This document shows positions 1-7,066 of a stretch of DNA of 64,000 bases, piece after piece. Source of the stretch: Aurantibrevibacter sp041747755. GTDB taxonomy: Bacteria > Bacteroidota > Bacteroidia > Flavobacteriales > Flavobacteriaceae. Where the stretch lies: assembly GCA_041747755.1 (NCBI GenBank), contig JBGTEN010000153.1:1-64000 (forward strand). The letters run 5' to 3'. Below the pieces are notes generated by a model, which was not told where the DNA came from, did not search any database, and worked only from the letters and a program-made list of their open reading frames with translations. Made by a program: the position numbers and the translations under genes. The first letter of the stretch is position 1. Each line of letters opens with the position of its first letter.

Positions 1-15
1 TTGTTGCCATTTCAT
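1..15 (-). CDS. possible start of a gene running off the left edge
   Basis: On the minus strand an ATG at 15 opens a frame (M-K-W-Q-Q) that leaves the window. It lies 16 bases after the stop of the MATE gene and in the same direction, as expected for a next gene in an operon. Only five codons are visible, so no function can be given and the call may be chance. Confidence 0.25.
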
Positions 16-31
16 AATCTTTTGTTTAAAA

Positions 32-1366
32 TTAAACCTTTTGCAATAGCGGACGAAATTTTCTTCGGAATTTCCATACCAATGCGGCTGCTCTAATTCC
101 CATCCAAATAAGTAAGGCAATCCAAATACCATGGAGTTCCCACCCGAGATATTTTAACAGAAACAAGGTGGGGACAAACCCTAAAAAAGTGGCCAGTAAT
201 AATAGATTACGCAGGTATTTCATTTCTCTCAGGCCTTTAAAGGTGCCGTCTAAGACAAATGCCACCGTATTGATCGGCAATCCTAAAATCAAAATAAAAA
301 AGATTCTATAGAAGCTTTCTAGAACACCACTGTCATTTGAAAATAGACGTCCTATAGGTCCATAAAACAGAAAGCCCAGTACAATCAATCCAAGACAAAC
401 CAGCATAGCGTAACGCATGGTTTTCTTGACTAAAGCCCAGAGGCCATCAAAATCCTTAGCGCCCAGAAGTCGACCTCCCATCACATTTCCAGCGGTGGCA
501 TAACCATCGATAAAGAAAGCCGTAAATAACCAAAGGTTTAAGGCAATCGTATGGGCACCTATAAAACGGGGACCTAAATCCGTGGCTTCTCTTACGGACA
601 AGATTAGCGCTGTATTTAGGGCAAAAGAGCGTACAAAAAGGTTTAGACTCATAATAACCAATCTTCCCAATTCTGGATGCACAGGGAGTCTAAGTCGCCA
701 GCTTATATCTGTTTTTAAAATCATTAGAACAAAGGCCATTAATGCCATTACCAACTGTGCAATAAGGCTGGCCCATCCTGCTCCTTCCAAATACATAGGC
801 TCAATAAACCCTTCAACGCCATAGACAAAGGCAAAGTCCAGCCCGGCGTTTAAAATTGCACCTGTGATGGCAATAATCATCGGCCAATAGGTATTTTGTA
901 ATCCTTTAAAAATACCAAATATGGCGAAGGTGAAAAGGGTAAGTGGGAAGCCCCAAACCCGAATAGCGTAGTAGGAAATACATAATTCCAAAATTTTCCC
1001 CGAGGCATTCATCAATTTAAAAATATCCTCAATGACAAATACGGTAGAGAATAAAAGGATAAGACTTACCAGAATGTTCAGGGCAATGGCTTGTACCGGT
1101 AGCGTTTTGACTTCCTCTAATTTATTCGCCCCTAAATACTGAGAAATGATAGCGGATATGGCACTTTGAGTTTGACCCAATATCCAGATCAGCATCGACA
1201 TAAAAGAACCAACGATTCCCGCGGCTGCCAGTGATTCCAGACCGTTGGCAGGGATGTTGCCTACAATAGCCGTATCCGTTAAGGACAGTAAAGGTTCTGC
1301 TATTCCCGCAATGGTGGCCGGAATGGCTATTCTGTTAATGTTTTTAAAGCTTATAGCAGTTTTCAA
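32..1366 (-). CDS. MATE family efflux transporter (DinF/NorM-like)
   Basis: A 444-residue inner-membrane protein with about twelve hydrophobic segments, the usual size for MATE antiporters, which export drugs or metabolites using a Na+ or H+ gradient. The N-terminal half holds the family-like stretch around residues 14-40 (P-A-T-I-A-G-I-A-E-P-L, then D-T-A-I-V-G), and a second bundle starts near residue 235. That D-T-A-I-V-G form resembles the DinF branch rather than NorM. It is followed 12 bases upstream on the same strand by the acetyltransferase gene, so the two may be co-transcribed. The substrate cannot be read from the sequence. Confidence 0.9.
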   Translation of the reverse strand: MKTAISFKNINRIAIPATIAGIAEPLLSLTDTAIVGNIPANGLESLAAAGIVGSFMSMLIWILGQTQSAISAIISQYLGANKLEEVKTLPVQAIALNILVSLILLFSTVFVIEDIFKLMNASGKILELCISYYAIRVWGFPLTLFTFAIFGIFKGLQNTYWPMIIAITGAILNAGLDFAFVYGVEGFIEPMYLEGAGWASLIAQLVMALMAFVLMILKTDISWRLRLPVHPELGRLVIMSLNLFVRSFALNTALILSVREATDLGPRFIGAHTIALNLWLFTAFFIDGYATAGNVMGGRLLGAKDFDGLWALVKKTMRYAMLVCLGLIVLGFLFYGPIGRLFSNDSGVLESFYRIFFILILGLPINTVAFVLDGTFKGLREMKYLRNLLLLATFLGFVPTLFLLKYLGWELHGIWIALLIWMGIRAAALVWKFRRKFRPLLQKV

Positions 1367-1378
1367 GCAGCAGAAAGA

Positions 1379-1879
1379 TTAGAGGACTAATTCATAACAA
1401 TAAAAAGGATATTCACTTTGTTTTGGGAAATAGATAGCTTCCAATTTCTGATAACCTCTAACCTCATAAAATTTTTGATTTCGGAGGTTTTTACTGAAGG
1501 TGTCCAAGCGAACGGAAGTAATACCATTTACCCGAGCAAAATTTTCTGCAAATGCCATTAATTGTCGGGCATATCCTTTGCCTTGTTGCGATGGATGTAC
1601 GGCAAGCCTGTGGATATAGATTGATTTGCCATTTGGAACCAACCATTTTACCGGGGCATATTCCTCATCCATTAAAGAAGAAATTACAATAGTTCCCAGT
1701 ATAACTGCGTTATCTTCCAGAACAAATAACTCATTTTGCTGTATATCATTTTCAAAGATCTGTTTAGACGGGTAATACTCATTCCATTGAAAAATTCCGT
1801 TGGCTATCATATCTTCCTTACAGGATTTTGCAAGTTCAATAATGTCGGTTATTTCAGATATTTTTGCTTGCCTAATCAT
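1379..1879 (-). CDS. GNAT family N-acetyltransferase
   Basis: A 166-residue single-domain protein of the GNAT superfamily, which moves an acetyl group from acetyl-CoA to an amine. The acetyl-CoA pyrophosphate-binding loop is visible as Q-Q-G-K-G-Y-A near residues 118-124, directly after the typical V-H-P segment of beta strand 4. The C-terminal part (R-L-D-T, then N-L-R-N-Q-K-F-Y) fits motif B with the usual N..A/F-Y pattern. It starts about 50 bases from the divergent usp gene and reads into the MATE gene. The acceptor substrate is unknown. Confidence 0.88.
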   Translation of the reverse strand: MIRQAKISEITDIIELAKSCKEDMIANGIFQWNEYYPSKQIFENDIQQNELFVLEDNAVILGTIVISSLMDEEYAPVKWLVPNGKSIYIHRLAVHPSQQGKGYARQLMAFAENFARVNGITSVRLDTFSKNLRNQKFYEVRGYQKLEAIYFPKQSEYPFYCYELVL

Positions 1880-1932
1880 ATAAGGGATTTAATTTAATTG
1901 TAAATTTATCGTTAAAATCGTAATATCATATT

Positions 1933-2730
1933 ATGGAAAAAATACTAGTTCCCATTGGTTCTTCACCCAATGCCCACGAAACATTACAGTATGCTGTAGA
2001 TTTTGCTTCTCAGTTTTCTTCTCAAATTTATGTGATGGAGGTCTTTTCGGCAAAATCCGGAGCAGGAGATTTAATTAACCTTGAGGAAAAAATTGCAGAA
2101 ATCAGTAAAGAGCATTTGAAAGAGGTAATTGAGAAAGTTGATGCTAAAAATGTTGATATTAAAATAGCAACTTACAACGGAGATTTGATAGATGGATTAA
2201 AAGAAATTGATGAAGAATTAGGGATAGACTTAATTATCATATCCCCTAGAAGCAATGCTATTTCAGAGGAGTTGTATTTGGGACATACTTCCGGAAGGAT
2301 TATAAAACAAACTGATATCCCTACTTTGATTGTTCCCAGAGGCACCGTTTTTAAACCGTTTAGGACGATACTTACCGCGTTTAGATCGGGCATTCTGAAA
2401 GGCAAACAAATTCTAAATCCTCTAGTGAGGATAAAGGAAAAATTTAAGTCTAAGGTGAATCTCTTGATGGTGAAAACACCGGGATATACAGAGGACGACT
2501 TAAATGTCAACACAGAACTAATGAATATTAGTACCCAACTTACCTTAACGGAAAATGCCAATACGTATTTGGGAGTTTTAGAACATTTTCAGGCTCAGAA
2601 TCCGGATTTGTTGTGTGTTTTTAGAAGAAAGAGAGGATTTTTTAAGAGTTTGTGGGAGAAAAACACCATTCTAAAGTCCGAATTCTACGTTCCGATTCCG
2701 GTATTAGTGCTGAGTGTTAAGAAAGACTAG
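1933..2730 (+). CDS. universal stress protein, two Usp-like domains
   Basis: A 265-residue cytoplasmic protein. Residues 1-140 form a clear UspA domain: it begins with I-L-V-P-I-G-S-S, has the D-L-I-I-I-S-P-R strand and ends with G-H-T-S-G-R-I-I followed by T-L-I-V-P-R. The second half is a weaker repeat of the fold. Tandem Usp proteins of about 270-280 residues are common in Flavobacteriaceae and are usually tied to stress or low-oxygen survival. The gene is divergent from the acetyltransferase gene and ends about 70 bases before the tRNA-Ala gene. A shorter Usp-like protein lies at 53839-54315. Confidence 0.88.
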   Translation: MEKILVPIGSSPNAHETLQYAVDFASQFSSQIYVMEVFSAKSGAGDLINLEEKIAEISKEHLKEVIEKVDAKNVDIKIATYNGDLIDGLKEIDEELGIDLIIISPRSNAISEELYLGHTSGRIIKQTDIPTLIVPRGTVFKPFRTILTAFRSGILKGKQILNPLVRIKEKFKSKVNLLMVKTPGYTEDDLNVNTELMNISTQLTLTENANTYLGVLEHFQAQNPDLLCVFRRKRGFFKSLWEKNTILKSEFYVPIPVLVLSVKKD

Positions 2731-2743
2731 GTTATATACCATT

Positions 2744-2762
2744 TTATGCCTACGGCATTTTG
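2744..2762 (+). terminator. small hairpin after usp
   Basis: A 5-bp inverted repeat (ATGCC/GGCAT, 3-base loop) with T-rich flanks follows the usp stop. It could end the usp transcript before the tRNA gene, but the stem is short. Confidence 0.4.
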
Positions 2763-2799
2763 ATACCTTGTAAAAATGTATTTCCTTTGCCGCCTTATT

Positions 2800-2876
2800 G
2801 GGGGATTAGCTCAGTTGGCTAGAGCGCTTGCCTGGCAGGCAAGAGGCCACCGGTTCGAATCCGGTATTCTCCACCA
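2800..2876 (+). tRNA. tRNA-Ala (anticodon GGC), integration target
   Basis: A full cloverleaf can be folded. The 7-bp acceptor stem starts at 2800 (two G-U pairs), followed by U8, A9, a GCTC/GAGC D stem, a CTTGC/GCAAG anticodon stem with loop CTGGCAG (anticodon GGC, reading GCC Ala), and an ACCGG/CCGGT T stem with loop TTCGAAT. The discriminator is A2873, followed by an encoded CCA at 2874-2876. The 3' half from 2832 is duplicated at 8433, showing that an element has integrated into this gene. In the distal copy the bases after the discriminator read CAT, so the encoded CCA seems to come from the element. Confidence 0.96.
2832..2874 (+). repeat. attL core: 43-bp repeat inside tRNA-Ala
   Basis: Identical base for base to 8433-8475. 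It runs from the anticodon loop to the first base after the discriminator. The bases on each side differ between the copies (C versus T before, C versus A after), which fixes the limits of the identity. Confidence 0.95.
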
Positions 2877-2888
2877 TATTATATAGGG

Positions 2889-2920
2889 CTTCAAGAGTTT
2901 TTAACTTTTGAAGCTTTTTT
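2889..2920 (+). terminator. tRNA-Ala terminator supplied by the element
   Basis: An 11-bp stem with one mismatch (CTTCAAGAGTT against AACTTTTGAAG, about 3-base loop) followed by a run of six T. It lies 13 bases after the tRNA and inside the element, so it would replace the chromosomal terminator separated from the tRNA by the insertion (see 8488-8520). Confidence 0.8.
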
Positions 2921-2921
2921 C

Positions 2922-2940
2922 ATTTGCACGCAATTTGCAC
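2922..2940 (+). repeat. putative integrase arm sites, left end
   Basis: Two ATTTGCAC units in direct repeat, 11 bases apart. The same 19-bp sequence is present at 8305-8323 next to the integrase gene. Paired short repeats inside both ends of a tRNA-integrated element are the expected form of arm-type integrase sites. This assignment is an inference. Confidence 0.65.
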
Positions 2941-3198
2941 TCAAAACTGGTTTTTAATTAAGCTCGGTATTTTTTGATTCAAATTGGTCTATTTTAATAC
3001 TTCTTGACCGTTTAAAAATATTTTTGTGAAAAAGTATTTCCATTGAAAGGGTGCTTTAACTTCAATATTAGATTATGGAATCTAAGTCCCATAAAATGTC
3101 AATTGACGAAACAACTAAAAAAGACCAAGAATTGGACTTTTAAACTAATGGCAATTCGCCCATTTGAAACTGTCTCATTATACCGCGGTTTTATAGGA

Positions 3199-5631
3199 CT
3201 ACTCTGAGCGCAGACTCTTGACCGGATTGACAATAGCTGCTTTAATACTTTGATAACTTACTGTCAATATAGCTATACCTAGCGCCAAAAAACCGGCTAA
3301 AACGAACACCCACCAAGAAATTTCTATTCGGTACGAAAAATCCTCAAGCCATTTGTTCATTGCCAACCAACCAATGGGGAGTGAAATAAGTATTGCGATA
3401 CCAACCATTTTAAGAAAGTCTGTAGTCAATCTATAAGTAATCTGAGTTACGCTAGCTCCCATTACTTTTCGTATGCCTATTTCTTTGGTGCGCTTTTCTG
3501 CATTGAATGCAGCAAGGCCAAAAAGTCCGAGACACGCAATCAATATAGACAGCACCGTAAATATCATAAAAATTTTACCTAGTCTTTGTTCCGCCTCATA
3601 AGTGGTATTGAAAGAATCATCCATAAACTGGTAACTAAAAAGTTGACCAGGTGCCACTTTATCCCATATGCCCTCAATACTTACTAGTGCATTTGAAAAA
3701 TCCCCCGCTTTTAACCTTACCACCATGGAACCAGCAGATTTGTTCAAAGAAAGGCTTAAAGCGCCTATATCCTCCCTTAACGATTCATAATGAAAATTTT
3801 TAACTACACCAATAACTGTTGAAAATATAGGGTTTTCATTACCAAGATCACGTGAAAGTCTGATTCCTATGGCTTCTTCGGGTTGTAAACCTAGATTGGC
3901 CACAGCTGCCTCGTTTAAAATTATCGACGTTGAGTCGGTAACAAAGTTTTTATCAAAATCCCTGCCCGCAATAAGCTTCATGTCTAATGTTCGAATATAA
4001 TCGTAATCTACATCCCATGCCTGCATATTCAAGGCATTTTCCTGTTCCATTGCTCCTTCTTTGAAAAATGATGTACTTCCGCGAAAAGAAGGTGTAGGCA
4101 AATAACCACTTAAAGATGCACTTTGAACCTGTCCGAGTTTTTCAACTTCTTCTTTGAAGGATTCAATCTGATTTCCAGTAGAATACACATCATCTATAAT
4201 CACTACTTGATTTTTCGTAAAGCCCAGGTCTTTTCCCTGAATATATTTCAACTGTTGAAAAACGACCAAGGTACTCACAATTAAAAAAACGGAAATGGCA
4301 AATTGGAAAACAACAAGGGAATTTCTGATTTTTCCACCACCAATACTACTTTGACCACTACCCTTTAATACCTTGGCTGCCACAAACCTTGACATAAAAA
4401 ATGCAGGATAGCTACCTGAAAATATTCCTAATAGAATTGTAGCGGCCAGCAAAGCTAGACAGAAAAAAGGATTGAGAAAGGGCAAGGATAAAGACTTCCC
4501 TGAAAGTTCATTGAAAAAGGGTAGGGCCACTATACTCAGTACAATAGAAAATAACAATGATATAAAAGAAATGACCCCGGATTCGGTCAAAAATTGCCGA
4601 ACTAGTTCCGACCTATTGGATCCCAAAGTTTTTCTTATACCGACCTCCTTTGCCCTCTTTAAGGAGTGGGCGGTAGATAGATTCATGAAATTCACGCATG
4701 CTAAAACGATTAGGAACAGACCGATGAATGAAAGGATATATACATTTTGAATACTACTATTGGCGCTAAGCTCGGAATCTCGGTTAGAATAGAGATGAAT
4801 ATCGGTTAACGGGGTAGTATTATATCTTACATAGTTACCCGTTGATTCAAATGATTCTTGTGTCATACCGGGATAAATATCTTGAACAAAGGGTATTAGA
4901 TACCTGCCAAACATAGATTGCAAGGGAGCCTGAAATTCTTCTATGTTAGCTTCAGGTATCAATTTTATAAAAGTAAAATAGTTGTGACTACCCCATTCGT
5001 TCTTCTGCGCATCACTATACCCGGACATGGACATAAAAACCGTATGATTCCTGAGAAAAGAGTTCCTTGGCAAATCATCTATTACACCGGTCACTGTATA
5101 GGTATCGGTATTATTAACTACAAGATTTTGTCCCAAGGCATTCTTTATTCCAAAGTGCTTTTTCGCAGCAGATTTGGTTAATATTAAAGTATTTGGTTCT
5201 CTTAGAGCGGTTTTTGCATCCCCAACAATTAAACTTATACCGAACATATCAAAGAAAGTTGAGTCTGAAAAAGCGACATGGGGTTCTTTTGCGTTGGCAT
5301 CCGAACCATTTATTTTAAGTAACATGCTTCCTTGGTTTCGGAATCTACATGTGGTCTCTACTTGCGAAAAATCCTTCCGCATGGCAGCTGCCATTGGAGC
5401 GGAAACTTCGGCAGATTTTTGTTCCACCCCACCAAACTTAAAATCAGCATTAACTCGGTAAATACGTTCTGAGTCATCAAACATACTATCATAACTCAAT
5501 TCATCGTAGATATATAAGGATATCAGTAAGCTGCCGGCCATGCCTATCGCAAGACCAAAAGTGTTCAGAAAAGTAAGGAATGGTTGCTTTTTGAGGTTTC
5601 TCCAAGCAATTTTGAGATAGTTTTTGACCAT
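3199..5631 (-). CDS. FtsX/MacB-type ABC transporter permease, solitary
   Basis: An 810-residue membrane protein with the Bacteroidota double layout: an N-terminal helix, a periplasmic MacB_PCD-like domain, three helices of the FtsX domain around residues 295-430, then a second copy with helices near 700-800. The near-C-terminal motif K-R-T-K-E-I-G-I-R-K-V-M-G-A-S is the FtsX signature, and the first copy has K-R-A-K-E-V-G-I-R-K-T-L-G-S. The frame is open to 5700, but ATG at 5631 begins the standard start M-V-K-N-Y-L-K-I-A-W-R-N-L-K. Such proteins work with a LolD/MacB-like ATPase in lipoprotein or peptide transport or envelope stress. No ATPase gene is nearby. It is the main cargo of the tRNA-Ala element. 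Confidence 0.9.
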   Translation of the reverse strand: MVKNYLKIAWRNLKKQPFLTFLNTFGLAIGMAGSLLISLYIYDELSYDSMFDDSERIYRVNADFKFGGVEQKSAEVSAPMAAAMRKDFSQVETTCRFRNQGSMLLKINGSDANAKEPHVAFSDSTFFDMFGISLIVGDAKTALREPNTLILTKSAAKKHFGIKNALGQNLVVNNTDTYTVTGVIDDLPRNSFLRNHTVFMSMSGYSDAQKNEWGSHNYFTFIKLIPEANIEEFQAPLQSMFGRYLIPFVQDIYPGMTQESFESTGNYVRYNTTPLTDIHLYSNRDSELSANSSIQNVYILSFIGLFLIVLACVNFMNLSTAHSLKRAKEVGIRKTLGSNRSELVRQFLTESGVISFISLLFSIVLSIVALPFFNELSGKSLSLPFLNPFFCLALLAATILLGIFSGSYPAFFMSRFVAAKVLKGSGQSSIGGGKIRNSLVVFQFAISVFLIVSTLVVFQQLKYIQGKDLGFTKNQVVIIDDVYSTGNQIESFKEEVEKLGQVQSASLSGYLPTPSFRGSTSFFKEGAMEQENALNMQAWDVDYDYIRTLDMKLIAGRDFDKNFVTDSTSIILNEAAVANLGLQPEEAIGIRLSRDLGNENPIFSTVIGVVKNFHYESLREDIGALSLSLNKSAGSMVVRLKAGDFSNALVSIEGIWDKVAPGQLFSYQFMDDSFNTTYEAEQRLGKIFMIFTVLSILIACLGLFGLAAFNAEKRTKEIGIRKVMGASVTQITYRLTTDFLKMVGIAILISLPIGWLAMNKWLEDFSYRIEISWWVFVLAGFLALGIAILTVSYQSIKAAIVNPVKSLRSE

Positions 5632-5719
5632 GATTGATGAATTTAAGTTGACTTCCTTTGAATGAAGTAAACATCTTAGATTTGATTTATTAAAATCCAT
5701 AATGATGCCAAAACCGTAA

Positions 5720-5789
5720 TTTACATAAAATCAAATGGTTACGATAATCAAATATTATGGTTTCCGATTTGATGTAAAATAATTTTACA
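5720..5789. promoter_or_regulatory. two operator-like dyads before the permease gene
   Basis: A 13-bp inverted repeat (TTTACATAAAATC at 5720-5732 against 5766-5778, one mismatch, 33-bp spacer) overlaps a second, compact dyad: TGTAAAAT, one base, ATTTTACA at 5773-5789, with perfect 8-bp arms. They lie about 90-160 bp upstream of the permease start. Compact AT-rich dyads of this kind are typical binding sites of dimeric regulators. The regulator is unknown. Confidence 0.5.
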
Positions 5790-5991
5790 AAGAGTGTCCA
5801 ATATATGTACAGCTTTCTTTGATTTTAAAATTTGCTACAATTCAATACAAAAAGTGATAATAACGTAAAACCAACCATTACAGGGACAACTTTTTCCAAA
5901 CCTCATAGAAATCATTATAAAAAACCCTAAATCAATTCTATTGGTTACCATTGAAGAAAAAACGGTTTTACTTTATTTCGGCCAGACATTT

Positions 5992-6195
5992 TGATGAAAC
6001 GATGACGGAATATGTCGAAGTCAATGTTTATGGCAGCTGAAGCTGTCATCAAACTATCATCATTTTGTCATCAAAAAAAATAATGATGACGGAACAATCT
6101 TTGAACTATTGTAAAATGATGCCGTGATGACAAATCGATGATGCTTTGAGCCGAATGATTTTGGGCTGTTGTGGGCATTGTCATCATATCATCAA
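5992..6195. repeat. cluster of TGATGAC / GTCATCA motifs
   Basis: About ten GATGA or TCATC pentamers occur in 200 bp, in both orientations. GATGACGGAA appears twice (6001 and 6085), and GTCATCA appears at 6045, 6067 and 6180. The mix of direct and inverted copies resembles a binding-site array rather than a simple tandem repeat. Confidence 0.55.
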
Positions 6196-6349
6196 AAATT
6201 TAGGTAAAACTGTCCGGCTACTGAAAGAAAAAAATAAATGATTCATGGTCGTAAAAGTCGAAGTGTTCTCCATCGAACAGTATCGACCGGTTCACTAAGG
6301 TAAAAAGTTACTAATGGCATTTAATCCAAACTTGGTTGAGCATACCCTA

Positions 6350-6577
6350 ACCTAACATTCAATCAGTGAAATTTTAAAAATATTGAATAATACCTACCTA
6401 GTTACCTAAGAATGAAAGAGGACAGCGGCACTAGGGCATGGCACTGGGTAACTTCTATAATCCTAATCCTACCTAAAGGTTACCTATACTACCTAAATAG
6501 TAACATAGGTAATTTGAAATTAAGAACCCACCTAAGCTTTAGACCCTTTCATATTCAAGATAGGTAAGAAGGTAGGT
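6350..6577. repeat. iteron-like cluster of ACCTA motifs
   Basis: ACCTA occurs at 6350, 6392, 6396, 6404, 6471, 6482, 6491 and 6530 on the plus strand, and TAGGT at 6506, 6561 and 6573. Eleven copies in about 230 bp is far more than expected by chance for a 5-mer. Several share the longer form TTACCTA or CCTACCTA. Confidence 0.6.
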
Positions 6578-6678
6578 GAAATTGGAAATAATAAGCTCGT
6601 GAAGAAAAAAAGATTTAAATTTTCAGATTTTCAAAATGCGTCCTTAAAAATGCATGTATTAGAAACTCACCAAAAACT

Positions 6679-6921
6679 TTGTACAATCATCACTATAGAA
6701 GAATCTATTTTTTTCTTCATCAGCCAGTCTTTAAAGAATATAAAAGGGTTGAAATTAAGCAGTCAAACTTAAAAGGTTACCTTGAAAATTGTACCCATGA
6801 AGACAGAAAAGTAATATTGGCAATATGGCACAAAAATGGATTTGATCAGGAAGCTCGAGATGTGTTTTTGTGGCCACAAAAACAAACTCGCTTTACTCCC
6901 GATGGTCGCAAAGTCATATAA
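6679..6921 (+). CDS. small hypothetical protein in the element
   Basis: An 80-codon frame with an ordinary amino-acid mix and a basic, charged C-terminal half that ends in R-F-T-P-D-G-R-K-V-I. I do not recognise it. It has no membrane segment or signal peptide. The N-terminal part (Y-N-H-H-Y-R-R-I-Y-F-F) looks less protein-like and the true start may be further in. It could be the surviving end of a longer gene, since the surrounding DNA looks decayed. Confidence 0.3.
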   Translation: MYNHHYRRIYFFLHQPVFKEYKRVEIKQSNLKGYLENCTHEDRKVILAIWHKNGFDQEARDVFLWPQKQTRFTPDGRKVI

Positions 6922-6954
6922 ATTAAAGAAAAGCATTCCAAATCATAAGTAGGA

Positions 6955-7030
6955 TGCGCCCTATCCGGTTTTTGCTTCACGCTTATCTACCGGAACACTA
7001 CAAAAACCGGACAGGATCCATGCGCAGATA
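6955..7030. repeat. imperfect dyad with CCGGTTTTTG arms
   Basis: CCGGTTTTTG at 6965-6974 is matched by CAAAAACCGG at 7001-7010 with a 26-bp spacer. Similarity continues outward (GCGC and ATCC blocks on both sides, with a gap). The spacer holds GCTTATCTACCGG. It is much more GC-rich than its flanks and lies just after the integrase stop. It could be a transfer-origin-like structure or a transcription end. Confidence 0.45.
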
Positions 7031-7066
7031 AGTTATGGTAAGATTTGGGGATTAGTAAAATTTGAC

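Larger units (their letters stand above)
5790..7060. other. long non-coding, repeat-rich region of the element
   Basis: This stretch has no convincing large gene. It holds a cluster of TGATGAC/GTCATCA motifs (5992-6195), a cluster of ACCTA/TAGGT motifs (6350-6577), a possible 80-codon ORF (6679-6921) and a GC-richer dyad (6955-7030). A 17-codon frame starting M-V-V-K-V-E-V-F-S at 6245 may be the remnant of a gene start. The content fits a decayed replication or mobilisation region, but no function can be shown. Confidence 0.5.

Noticed and set aside
3075..3143. A 22-codon frame (begins M-E-S-K-S-H-K-M) between the tRNA and the permease gene
   Set aside because: Too short, with no coupling to other genes and no recognisable feature; chance in AT-rich DNA is likely.
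3199..5631. A complete ABC transporter in the element
   Set aside because: No ATPase gene with Walker motifs is found anywhere in the element; only the permease is present.
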